NCBI RefSeq assembly: GCF_015163665.1
Contig: NZ_JADEUG010000024.1
Coordinates: 1 to 56,289, forward strand
Source of the DNA: Xenorhabdus sp. BG5
Lineage (GTDB): Bacteria; Pseudomonadota; Gammaproteobacteria; Enterobacterales; Enterobacteriaceae
DNA: 56,289 nucleotides
Direction: 5' to 3'
Shown here: one piece after another, positions 44,680 through 52,971 of the stretch
Layout of the letters: each line of letters starts with the position of its first letter
How positions within the stretch are numbered: position 1 is the first letter of the stretch
The notes under the pieces: model-generated
What the model saw: only the letters and a program-made list of their open reading frames with translations
What the model was told of the DNA's origin: nothing
Database searches by the model: none
Position numbers and translations under genes: made by a program

Positions 44680-44965
44680 AGTAACACCTGTAATCGAGAT
44701 GCTGTTTTACTTTCACTGTGAAATAGGTGCCTTGAGGAATTATTACCTCATTTCCCGGAACTACGGATATTATTGTCTCTTCATAAGAGAAAATTGCTTC
44801 ACCTTCAGTTATTTCAAAACGTTCAGTTTCCTCAGCAAGCCAATGGTATTCACCTATGGTCATAAACCCGAGGGTTAATCGTCCTGTATCTCCTTTAAAA
44901 TTTCGCAGTAACACCTTCCCGTCAAAAAATATACAAGCATTTTCATAATAGAGTGCTTCAGACAT
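44672..44965 (-). CDS. PpnP-like cupin (nucleoside phosphorylase family)
   Basis: 97 aa from the ATG at 44965, chosen because GGAG lies 6-10 nt upstream; an ATG at 44977 is also in frame. The cupin core with KVLLRNFKGDTGRLTLGFMTIGEYHW, EGEAIF and VPGNEVIIPQGTYFTVKV follows the E. coli PpnP (YaiE) pattern, which splits nucleosides with phosphate. The divergence is considerable, so the reaction could have changed. In this operon it may act on a nucleoside-like intermediate. It overlaps both neighbours by 8 nt. Confidence 0.7.
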   Translation of the reverse strand: MSEALYYENACIFFDGKVLLRNFKGDTGRLTLGFMTIGEYHWLAEETERFEITEGEAIFSYEETIISVVPGNEVIIPQGTYFTVKVKQHLDYRCYYE

Positions 44966-45560
44966 GAGTTGCTCCAAGCTGTGCTATATAATCATCGTCT
45001 ATAGGTAAATTATTTTTAAATGGTGATGTAATCACTTCAGGAACAGGGTCAAAACCCAAATGTTTTCTTTTATCAAACATCAGATTTTTATCCCTTGTGT
45101 AACATAATATGAGTTGGAAACGGTTATTATACGGACATGGTTCACGCCAGTGTTCAAGTTTTTTACCGTCAAGGATTAAAATATCCGTAATATCTATATC
45201 TACCCGGTTTCCTTCAATATAAATACCCCAGTCATTTTCTTCAGCTTTATGAATACCAAGAGAGATAATATAATCAACAGAATTTCTATCTTTATGGCGA
45301 GGAAGTTGGTAATTTTTTTTATAATTCCAAAGAAAAGAATAACTGGGATAAACAGGCTCTCCGACTGTCTGCGATACAAAATCACAATAATAACTCAACA
45401 TGGCTTCAAAATAGGGAAGTGCATAGTACATATGTGCTTCCACCGAGTCCGTATTCCCCTTCAAAAGCCCGCAATTGGCAGAGATTGCTAAGTAGCGATA
45501 CAGAATATCTATTTCGCGTTCAGATATTGCATTTTTAACGACTAACATTCCGTTAAACAT
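44958..45560 (-). CDS. 2-oxoglutarate/Fe(II)-type oxygenase
   Basis: 200 aa with a double-stranded beta-helix pattern: the iron ligands H89-x-D91 (PRHKDR), a distal H137 in LEHW, and R147 (RFQLIL) as the likely 2-oxoglutarate anchor. Such enzymes hydroxylate peptides, amino acids or small molecules. The first ligand pair and the spacing of about 46 residues fit the prolyl-hydroxylase-like subgroup. It is encoded between the diiron protein and the PpnP-like cupin, overlapping both by 8 nt. Confidence 0.75.
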   Translation of the reverse strand: MFNGMLVVKNAISEREIDILYRYLAISANCGLLKGNTDSVEAHMYYALPYFEAMLSYYCDFVSQTVGEPVYPSYSFLWNYKKNYQLPRHKDRNSVDYIISLGIHKAEENDWGIYIEGNRVDIDITDILILDGKKLEHWREPCPYNNRFQLILCYTRDKNLMFDKRKHLGFDPVPEVITSPFKNNLPIDDDYIAQLGATHV

Positions 45561-46308
45561 TTGTATTCCTCATAATTTTACTGATAAAATTATCATGTCG
45601 ATTGTGAATCCGGTTTCCTATTTCACTGGAAGGTATACCACTCATATCAGAAAGCCAGTTGATACCTTCTTTGTTAACATGCAGAATTTGTTTAAAAGTG
45701 GTAAGGTGATCCCTAATCATTTCCATTTTTTCCGGGGAACGTTCAATTAACTGACGAAAATAATTGATACCTAGCTGAACATGTCTGGCTTCATCCTGCA
45801 TGGCACCTTTATAGATCTGACCGATGAGACTTTGCTCACTGAACGCATGGATAAAAATATTGAACTGCTCCAGAGCACCATTCTCAAGGAAAACATGACT
45901 CAGAAATGTCTCATCGAAAGTCTTTAGCTCCGCAAAGTGCTCGATATAGATATCTCTCGTTCTGGACAAATCTTTAATGTTTCCGTTAGCTAGAATGGCG
46001 TATTTGGCAAATAATTCAGAATGACGTGCTTCGTCATTAACGGCTTGAGCCAGTCCTATTTTTAGAGAAAAATCGTTTGATTGTAATAACAGCTCTGCCG
46101 CATTTTCCATCCCAAGTATTTCTACATGCGCTGACAGACTGGCGACAGTAACAGCAGTATCGTGCAAATGTGCGGGGATTAGGTCATTAGCAGCCAATTC
46201 CCAGTTCAATTCACAGTCCCAGGTCTGCCGTGGCTTCCCTTTCTGATAAAGAACATAATGTTTATCGTTCAGAAAATTAATTTCACTGAGCTTATTTTGG
46301 TTATACAT
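45553..46308 (-). CDS. Ferritin-like diiron protein
   Basis: 251 aa, helical. Two E-x-x-H iron motifs in identical context: DEARH with E93/H96 and DEARH with E173/H176, and further carboxylates at E63 and E147, giving the full ligand set of a ferritin-like diiron carboxylate oxygenase or oxidase. The N-terminal 40 residues (about PRQTWDCELNWEL) are not conserved in ferritins and suggest a substrate-specific enzyme. It overlaps the MFS gene stop and the oxygenase start by 8 nt each. Confidence 0.8.
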   Translation of the reverse strand: MYNQNKLSEINFLNDKHYVLYQKGKPRQTWDCELNWELAANDLIPAHLHDTAVTVASLSAHVEILGMENAAELLLQSNDFSLKIGLAQAVNDEARHSELFAKYAILANGNIKDLSRTRDIYIEHFAELKTFDETFLSHVFLENGALEQFNIFIHAFSEQSLIGQIYKGAMQDEARHVQLGINYFRQLIERSPEKMEMIRDHLTTFKQILHVNKEGINWLSDMSGIPSSEIGNRIHNRHDNFISKIMRNTNV

Positions 46309-47473
46309 ATATATGATTCCTTTTGTTATTTTTTTTAGTGAATAAGATGAAATAAATTAAGGTAATACAGAAAAGAATACTGGTTATACGGAAAGTTGTA
46401 TCTATACCATAATAATTAGCAATAACACCTCCGATAATCGGCATAATTATTGCTACCACAGCAGACAACATCTGAATTATACCTGTTGTTTTCCCTACAT
46501 TTTCGTAACCCACCATGTTTCTGACACCATAACGTACGGCAAAAAAAGTGATTCCCGATGATATCCCTACTATCACTATAGCCACATAAAAAACAAAAAC
46601 AGTGGTGGTATTTGAAGATAAAAAACCAAAGCAAGTAAACGCTATCGTATTGGTAAGAATGGAAGAAAGTAAAACTGATCTTGCTGTTATTATTTTTATC
46701 AAAAATGAAGCTAACTTAGTTCCTGCAAAACCACCTACTCCCATTAAGGAAATAATAACACCAATACTGTTTTCATCTTGCCCTATTACTTTAAAGAAAA
46801 TTCCCAACATATCATTACTGAGATAAAAGGCCAGATTCGAGATCGTATATGCGGTAACAAGAGCACGTAACTCATGCTTCTTCAACATCATTTCTAAAAA
46901 TGAATATGATTCTGGCGGTTCAGTAACTTGAGAAGTTTCTGAACGAAGATACTGTGTATGGTCAATAACTGTGCTCAACGATGCCACCAGATTTAAGATA
47001 ACAGAGCATCCGACGACAAACCATATTCCCCAAAAATCATATGTCCCGATGACAATAAGTGGAATAATGATTCTACTGAGGCTAATTAAATATCCATAGA
47101 TTTCATAAAACTGACTGGTTTCTTCATTATCCCTGTTCAATTTTATATTTGAGATATTAATCCCACTCCTGGCTATAGTTTTAATGAAAGCCGCGGTATA
47201 AAGTACAAGAATACTACCGCCTAAGCCTATGAACGGTATTACACATGCATTAGCTGCAAACAATAATATTCTTAGCTGTCGAATTTCATATCTGTCAAAA
47301 ATTTTCCCAAATAAATAACTGGAAAAGAGGAAAGGCAAAGCAAAACATGCACCCAGAATTCCTAACTGGAAAGGTTCAGCATGCAATAAATAAATCGAAA
47401 TAATATTAAATATTGCATAATCCAGATATGTATCAAATTCATTTGCACCTATGCCGATGTATTTTATCATCAT
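46301..47473 (-). CDS. MFS transporter, likely exporter of the operon product
   Basis: 390 aa with about 12 hydrophobic segments; the short loop between helices 2 and 3 with LFGKIFDRYEIRQLR is the MFS signature region. It is the first full-size gene of the operon, in the place expected for an export or self-protection pump of a biosynthetic cluster. Its ribosome binding site is weak (GGAATTTAG) and lies beside a small hairpin CCATT/AATGG, 80 nt behind the mini-gene. Confidence 0.85.
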   Translation of the reverse strand: MMIKYIGIGANEFDTYLDYAIFNIISIYLLHAEPFQLGILGACFALPFLFSSYLFGKIFDRYEIRQLRILLFAANACVIPFIGLGGSILVLYTAAFIKTIARSGINISNIKLNRDNEETSQFYEIYGYLISLSRIIIPLIVIGTYDFWGIWFVVGCSVILNLVASLSTVIDHTQYLRSETSQVTEPPESYSFLEMMLKKHELRALVTAYTISNLAFYLSNDMLGIFFKVIGQDENSIGVIISLMGVGGFAGTKLASFLIKIITARSVLLSSILTNTIAFTCFGFLSSNTTTVFVFYVAIVIVGISSGITFFAVRYGVRNMVGYENVGKTTGIIQMLSAVVAIIMPIIGGVIANYYGIDTTFRITSILFCITLIYFILFTKKNNKRNHIYV

Positions 47474-47501
47474 CTAAATTCCATTATGCAAATGGATGAT
47501 T

Positions 47502-47532
47502 GGGCAGATGTAAATTTATTTTATACCTGCCC
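47502..47532 (-). promoter_or_regulatory. Hairpin between the mini-gene and the MFS gene
   Basis: Read on the minus strand: GGGCAG (47532-47527) pairs with CTGCCC (47507-47502), extended by GT/AT and TAAA/TTTA with one mismatch to about 12 bp. No T-run follows, so it is more likely a partial attenuator or RNA-stability hairpin than a full terminator. Confidence 0.55.
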
Positions 47533-47554
47533 GGATTTTAGTTGATTAAGTTAA

Positions 47555-47581
47555 TTAAATACCTACTGGTTGATATTCCAT
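47555..47581 (-). CDS. Eight-codon mini-gene (peptide MEYQPVGI)
   Basis: An ATG at 47581 with the strong ribosome binding site GGAGGGG seven nucleotides upstream opens an 8-codon frame encoding MEYQPVGI and ending in TAA. A promoter lies at the right distance upstream, and a hairpin then separates it from the MFS gene. Known precedents for genes this short are precursors of mini-peptide natural products (mccA of microcin C, 7 codons; bytA of biarylitides, 5 codons) and regulatory leader peptides. No MccB-like adenylyltransferase or P450 is present, so the operon would be a new type if this is a precursor. Confidence 0.5.
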   Translation of the reverse strand: MEYQPVGI

Positions 47582-47645
47582 AATACGCCCCTCCAGTCAG
47601 AGATTGTAAGATTATTGATATATTGTTTCCTTGCAAGGTAAATAC

Positions 47646-47674
47646 AATATAGGAAAGCCATGTTGGCAATACAA
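47646..47674 (-). promoter_or_regulatory. Sigma70-like promoter of the minus-strand operon
   Basis: On the minus strand, TTGTAT (47674-47669) and TATATT (47651-47646) are separated by 17 nt. Transcription would start near 47639, about 58 nt before the mini-gene. Confidence 0.5.
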
Positions 47675-48111
47675 GTAATATTATTTGGCTTTAAAAGAAA
47701 TATATCATCTGTTGTCTGTTTGTTTAATGTGTATTTTTATTAAAAATCAATAAATGATTTATAATTTAAATATAAAAACAGACTCCGTTAAAATATAAAT
47801 AAAATATTACACCTCACTATAAAATTTATAATGTATTTGGTCAGGGGAAGAGTATGAGTATTTACTTCTTCTACAGTGATTCAAATCCTACAAATAACTA
47901 TTTATCAAAGGATCAGTATAAATTACCAGAGTGAGAATGTGAGTGGATAAATTTCATACAAATAGAGTCATAATTAAACAATATTTATATAATACTCATT
48001 GAGCCATTTAAAATAGCATCTTAATTTGTGTGTTTTTTAAACTTATTTTTTATAAAAAAGCAAAATATAAGTATTAGATAATAAGTGAATATTCATACTC
48101 TCGTCTAGGTG
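47675..48111. other. AT-rich region with a possible 26-aa frame
   Basis: Very AT-rich. It holds one short plus-strand frame (47854-47934, 26 aa, M-S-I-Y-F-F-Y start) with a good ribosome binding site AGGGGAAGAGT. Whether this is a gene, a fragment or chance is unknown. No other feature is seen before the intron fragments. Confidence 0.35.
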
Positions 48112-48250
48112 AGATCAAAAGACTCATGTCCGGTTTGGAGAGGGGGAATCCGGAAAAGTGCCATAGTAAATGGTAACTCGCTGGCGCTCTACTCTATTTC
48201 ACGTACGGTTCTGTGGGGGCCTGGAGGGGAAGTGTCTCCGGGCTATTCGA
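48112..48250 (+). mobile_element. Tail fragments of two group II introns
   Basis: Two domain V/VI-like pieces lie in tandem. The first contains CATGTCCGGTTTGGAG (near 48125), the second CACGTACGGTTCTGTGGGGG (near 48200) followed by GGAGGGG...CTCCGGGC as domain VI. Both match the 3' half of domain V of bacterial introns, comparable to CACGTCCGGTTC in the intact intron at 50251. Neither has its own maturase, so both are remnants. Confidence 0.65.
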
Positions 48251-48390
48251 TCAGCTATCCGGTCACTACCCCAATTAAGTCATCAAAACTGTCGAGTTTC
48301 TAAATGGTTAGAACACCAGTTGCAACGCTAAAGGTCATGCGTTGATCCGTATTAATCCTAGATTGAGTATTTCCTAGCGTACGATATTTT

Positions 48391-50349
48391 GTGCGCCGTG
48401 CAAAGGCTCGGTCTTTCAGTGGGTGCGAATCCCACCCGGCAACTTTCGTTCCAGCCGGAAGCAATCAGAGCAGTCGTGGCGGTAACAAAGCGGCTGAAGC
48501 CTCTGGTGTATAGGGTCATTTTAGTGATTCAGCGAGTATGCAGGCCGTAACGTGAGTGAACGCTGAGCAGGCCTCGAAAAACGCAATGTGGAGGCCGACC
48601 CACCAAATTATTGGGGAAGGCTGCCAGTTTCAGGGGAAGTGAACGAAAAGCGCACCCTGCAACCTCCACCGGGGTAGTGGCGACAGCATGTATACAAGAG
48701 GAAGACCGGAGCAACACGGGAAGTCCTGCGTGTGGTGAACGCGAACACCAACCGGAAGCCGGTGACGGCCAGACCGGGCACGACAGGATGACGGAAAGGC
48801 TCGTAGTACCGGGGAAGCCGGGTAATGCCGGTGGAGGAAAGGAGCCTTGGTTCAGAAACAACGCCGAAAGTGAGGAGGAATTGGAGATTGGGCAACCTAA
48901 GAACTCCGAAATTCGTTCAGGAATTACAGACGACGTTACATGCGAAAGCGAAGGAAAGATCCGAGCTTCGATTCCATGCATTGTACGACAAAATATACCA
49001 TCGAAGTGTGTTGGCGCATGCATACCAGTGCTGCCGCCGGAATAAAGGTGCGGCAGGTATGGATGGGCAGACCTTCGACGATATTGAGTCATATGGGGTG
49101 GAGCGATGGCTCGGAGAACTGGCGCAACAGCTTCGGGAAGGCACATATACCCCGAAGCCGGTCAGACGGGTACACATACCTAAGCCGAATGGGAAAACCC
49201 GCCCGCTGGGTATCGCGTGTCTGAGGGACAGAGTCTGCCAGATGGCAGCTATGCTGGTACTCGAACCTATATTCGAAGCCGATCTGCCCCCGGAGCAACA
49301 TGCATACAGGCGAAACCGGAATGCAGAAAGCGCGGTACAGGAAGTTCATGGCCTGCTGACCAGAGGATATAACGATGTTGTTGATGCTGATCTGTCTGGC
49401 TACTTCGATACCATCCCTCATCCTGAACTGATGAAGTCAGTCGCACGTCGGATCGTGGACGGAAAGGTTCTGCGACTGATAAAACAATGGCTGACAGCAC
49501 CAGTAGAAGAAAAGATGCGGGACGGAAAAGTGCAGCGAACAACGGCAAACCGGGATAATCAGTGCGGAATACCACAGGGCTCTCCAATATCCCCGCTCCT
49601 GTCTAACCTGTACATGAGACGTTTCATTATGGGCTGGAAAAGGTTGGGGATCGAGCAGCGCCTCGGCGCACGTATTGTCAACTATGCTGATGATCTGGTT
49701 ATCTGCTGCAAAGGCAGAAACGCCAGTCAGGCGATGACAGCAATGCGTGGACTTATGGCAAAGCTGAAGCTGACGGTAAATGAAGAAAAGACCCGCCTGT
49801 GTAGGCTACCAGAAGGTGAATTCGACTTTCTGGGATACACGTTTAAGCGCTTGTATTCCGCCCGGACGAGGAAACCTTACATAGGGACTCGTCCCTCGAA
49901 GAAAAGCATTAAGCGAATGATCGAATCTATCAGGCTCCAGACGAGTAGAAGTCTGGAGTGGATGGATGCCGGGGAGATGGTAATGCGATTGAACCAGAAA
50001 CTGGGGGGCTGGACTAACTACTTCAGGTTAGGCCCTGTGACACAGTCGTATCGGTTTATAGATCGTTACACTACAACCCGGCTACGCCGGTGGCTCTGTA
50101 AGAAACATAAGCAACGCAGCAGGGGATTAAAGCGATACCCTGACGAGTACTTCTACAATCAGTTGGGACTCATCCAGTTGCCGAAACTTCCGCAAAGACT
50201 TCCGTGGGCGAAGGCATGATTCTGTCCGAGAGCCGGATGCGTTAGAAGCGCACGTCCGGTTCGATGAGCGGGATGTGGAAACGGGATAATGGTCAGGACA
50301 GTAAGGCACCGCCAATCGAAAGAGGCGGTAACAGATATGCCGGACCTAC
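48391..50349 (+). mobile_element. Group II intron with maturase
   Basis: The 5' end is placed at GTGCGCC (48391), the consensus start of bacterial group II introns. Structured RNA domains lead to the maturase gene. Domain V lies at 50229-50262 (starts AGAGCCGGATGC, ends CACGTCCGGTTC) and domain VI follows, with ACCGCC/GGCGGT and outer GGTC/GGACC pairing; the intron would end in ..CTAC at 50349. Total length about 1.96 kb is typical. The exact boundaries depend on the target site and are approximate. Confidence 0.75.
48825..50219 (+). CDS. ltrA: Group II intron reverse transcriptase / maturase
   Basis: 464 aa. Reverse transcriptase fingers-palm (about 70-330) with the catalytic YADD at residues 287-290 and GIPQGSPISPLLSNLYM before it; then the maturase (GIIM / domain X) region with LNQKLGGWTNYFRLG and RRWLCKKHKQRSRG. 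There is no HNH endonuclease at the C-terminus. It makes splicing and retrohoming of the intron possible and is encoded in the intron's domain IV. It looks intact. Confidence 0.93.
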   Translation: MPVEERSLGSETTPKVRRNWRLGNLRTPKFVQELQTTLHAKAKERSELRFHALYDKIYHRSVLAHAYQCCRRNKGAAGMDGQTFDDIESYGVERWLGELAQQLREGTYTPKPVRRVHIPKPNGKTRPLGIACLRDRVCQMAAMLVLEPIFEADLPPEQHAYRRNRNAESAVQEVHGLLTRGYNDVVDADLSGYFDTIPHPELMKSVARRIVDGKVLRLIKQWLTAPVEEKMRDGKVQRTTANRDNQCGIPQGSPISPLLSNLYMRRFIMGWKRLGIEQRLGARIVNYADDLVICCKGRNASQAMTAMRGLMAKLKLTVNEEKTRLCRLPEGEFDFLGYTFKRLYSARTRKPYIGTRPSKKSIKRMIESIRLQTSRSLEWMDAGEMVMRLNQKLGGWTNYFRLGPVTQSYRFIDRYTTTRLRRWLCKKHKQRSRGLKRYPDEYFYNQLGLIQLPKLPQRLPWAKA

Positions 50350-50726
50350 AGTTACCGCGCCACATCTCGACTCTACTCGAATTCTGAGACGCCCTATTTT
50401 TGCCATAAAGAGGGGAAACACTGTTCTGTCAGAATACTCTGAAAAACGCCATATTTGTTATTTTTACTAATCATATTTTTCGTGCTTTTGTTTTTGAGGC
50501 AGATAAAATGCAGACGAATATGCTTAATGCTATCCCTGGTATGTTTAATGAATGTTAATTAAGTGCCGTTTTGTTGCCTGATTACAGTTTATTAGTCTAA
50601 ATATCCGTCTTTCTGGTTATATGTCGATCAGGTCGATTGAAAATAAAACAATTTCGACCATAATACCCTGTCTCATATTTATTCCAAAATCATTCAATAA
50701 TAATTAAGTATTCGACTGGTTCAATT
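50350..50726. other. Upstream region of the two-partner secretion locus
   Basis: About 375 bp, AT-rich in its second half, with no convincing gene. It should hold the promoter for the tpsB operon. No clear ribosome binding site precedes the ATG at 50727. Confidence 0.4.
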
Positions 50727-52424
50727 ATGGCAACGGTAACGCGCAGCAACCTGTTCGCAGGGTTGGCCGGATGGGCGGTATTTACTTCTCAGCCTGTGCA
50801 GGCAGACGACCAACCTTTTATTCATCAAAAACAGCAGCAACAGGCATTGGAACAGCGTTTGGAAGCCAGGGCACCGACGGTGCGGCTTTCGGATGAAAAG
50901 GTATCCACGTCTGCATTAACGTTTCCCACCGAATCGCCCTGTTTTGTGATCCATCACGTGGCGCTGTCCGGTCAGGACGCGTTGCCGCACTGGGTGCCAT
51001 TGCAACGGCTGGCAGCTCAGGCTAACGGACACTGTCTGGGTACGCAGGGGATTGGCCTCCTGATGAGCAATATGCAAAACCGGCTGATTTCCCACGGTTG
51101 GGTGACCACCCGCATTCTGGCGCCGGAGCAGGACTTAAGCCAGGGTGAACTGAAACTCCATGTTGTCGCCGGCAAAATCCGGCAGGTGCGCTATACCGAG
51201 GAGTCGGATAAATACGCGACGCTGTATACCGCGATGCCGGCTCATGATGGCAATTTATTAGATCTACGCGATATCGAACAAGGTTTGGAAAATCTCCAGC
51301 GTATCCCCAATGTCCAGGCCTCCATGGAGCTGGTGCCGGGTGAGCAGCCGGGCGAGAGCGATATCGTGATTAAACGCCAGCAGTCGCGTTTCTGGCATGT
51401 GGGTGCCTGGGTCGATAACAGTGGTACCAAAACCACCGGGCAGACGCAGGGTGGGCTGATGTTTGCACTGGATAACCCGATGTCGCTGAGTGACCTGTTT
51501 TACGTCTCCCTGAGCCGCGATTTGGCTTTTTCCCACCGCAAGGATTCCACCAACTATACCGCACATTATTCGGTGCCGTTTGGTTACTGGCAGTTTGCGG
51601 TCACCGGCAGCAAATATAACTATATGCAAACCGTACCGGAACTCGACGGGGATGCCCGATATCGCGGAAAAAGCCGCAACCTGAACGCGCAATTAAGCCG
51701 TGTCCTGCATCGTAATGCCCGTTCAAAAACCACATTAACTTATGGTGTGAATGTGCGTGAAACCCGCAATTTCATGAAACAGACCGAAATTGATAACCAG
51801 AAACGCCGCACCAGCAGCTGGAGCCTGGGGCTGGATCACCGCCATTATATCGGTGCGGCCGTACTGGATGCCGGCGTGCGTTACCAGCAAGGCACCCGCT
51901 GGTTTGGGGCGCTGCCTGCCTGGGAAGAGCGATACAATAAAAGCGATCCCTATTATGTCACGGCAAAATCAGAAATTATCCAGTTGTCGGTGGCACTGAA
52001 TATGCCCTTTAAGCTGGGCAGCCAGTCCTTTCAGCACAAAGTTGAATACCAGAAGCAATGGAGTCACACCCCGCTGACCCCGCAGGATCAGTTCAGCATC
52101 GGCAGCCGCTGGACGGTGCGGGGCTTTGATGGTGAACGTACACTCAGTGCCGATGAGGGCTGGGTATGGCGTAATACTCTGTCATGGCAGACTCCGGTGC
52201 CGGATCAACAGCTTTATCTGGGAGCGGATTACGGCCGGGTCGGCGGACATGGGTCAGAAATGATTATCGGGCGCACACTGGCCGGGGGGGTTGTTGGTCT
52301 GAAAGGCAATATTCGCCCGGCGAATCTGGCGTATGACGTGTCGGTCGGTACGCCCTTCTCCAAACCGGATAGGTTTAAGACCGATTCTGCCCACGTCAAT
52401 TTCAGCCTGAACTGGCAATACTGA
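50727..52424 (+). CDS. TpsB/CdiB outer-membrane transporter (ShlB/FhaC family)
   Basis: 565 aa with a signal peptide (cleavage near PVQA-D, about residue 27). An N-terminal helix region rich in glutamine, then two POTRA domains (about 70-215, including FVIHHVALSGQDALP and GWVTTRILAPEQDLSQGELKLHVVAGKI), then a 16-strand barrel with VRGFDGERTLSADEGWVWRN near residues 470-490, containing the VRGF motif. It exports the large partner encoded two genes downstream. Confidence 0.92.
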   Translation: MATVTRSNLFAGLAGWAVFTSQPVQADDQPFIHQKQQQQALEQRLEARAPTVRLSDEKVSTSALTFPTESPCFVIHHVALSGQDALPHWVPLQRLAAQANGHCLGTQGIGLLMSNMQNRLISHGWVTTRILAPEQDLSQGELKLHVVAGKIRQVRYTEESDKYATLYTAMPAHDGNLLDLRDIEQGLENLQRIPNVQASMELVPGEQPGESDIVIKRQQSRFWHVGAWVDNSGTKTTGQTQGGLMFALDNPMSLSDLFYVSLSRDLAFSHRKDSTNYTAHYSVPFGYWQFAVTGSKYNYMQTVPELDGDARYRGKSRNLNAQLSRVLHRNARSKTTLTYGVNVRETRNFMKQTEIDNQKRRTSSWSLGLDHRHYIGAAVLDAGVRYQQGTRWFGALPAWEERYNKSDPYYVTAKSEIIQLSVALNMPFKLGSQSFQHKVEYQKQWSHTPLTPQDQFSIGSRWTVRGFDGERTLSADEGWVWRNTLSWQTPVPDQQLYLGADYGRVGGHGSEMIIGRTLAGGVVGLKGNIRPANLAYDVSVGTPFSKPDRFKTDSAHVNFSLNWQY

Positions 52425-52434
52425 GGGGGCAGCA

Positions 52435-52971
52435 ATGTTAATCGGTGATTATGACGTGCGTGCCCCCCTGATCCTTGGCGGGCACGACAATGACACAGAG
52501 ATGCTGGGTGCCGCCACCTGGTTGTGGATGCACTCCTCCCTGCACCGGGATGCGCCATTAAGTTCGCTCGCCGCCCTGCTTCTGCCTTTTATTAAAGCCC
52601 AACAGTATGTGCTGGTCAGTCAGCAGGGTCAGCCCGTGTTTTACCTGAGCTGGTCGCGGTTTGATGAAGAGACCGAACGGTATTACCTGACGACAGATGA
52701 CGGGGATAATCGCAGCCTGGCATCGAACCGGGGTGCCCGGATCTGGATTGTGGACTGGGTAGCCCCGTTTGGTCATAGCCGTGTGATGGCGGATTTAATC
52801 AAACATGACATTTTTCCTTATCAGTGTGTCCGGGCGCTTTATCACAAAGGTTCAACGCGTGGGGCGCAGGTGATCCGTTTTCGCGGGGCCGGTGTCAGCC
52901 GTGAACAGGCCGCCGCATGGTGGGACAACTATCCCCTGACCGTCGACTTACCTGAAAGAGGGGCTGTGTGA
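52435..52971 (+). CDS. HlyC-like toxin-activating lysine acyltransferase
   Basis: 178 aa of the HlyC/RtxC type. The pattern LGAATWLWMHSSLHR (catalytic His37, as His23 in HlyC) and IVDWVAPFG (Asp107, as Asp92 in HlyC) are both intact. These enzymes transfer fatty-acyl groups from acyl-carrier protein to lysines of a pore-forming or delivery protein. Placement between tpsB and tpsA (TGATG overlap with the latter) shows that the exoprotein is the likely substrate. A cdiB-cdiC-cdiA order is known for some contact-dependent inhibition loci. Confidence 0.9.
   Translation: MLIGDYDVRAPLILGGHDNDTEMLGAATWLWMHSSLHRDAPLSSLAALLLPFIKAQQYVLVSQQGQPVFYLSWSRFDEETERYYLTTDDGDNRSLASNRGARIWIVDWVAPFGHSRVMADLIKHDIFPYQCVRALYHKGSTRGAQVIRFRGAGVSREQAAAWWDNYPLTVDLPERGAV

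Noticed and set aside
47502..47581. Microcin C (mcc) operon
   Set aside because: The mini-gene, hairpin and MFS exporter resemble mccA-mccC, but no MccB-like adenylyltransferase is present and the enzymes are iron oxygenases.
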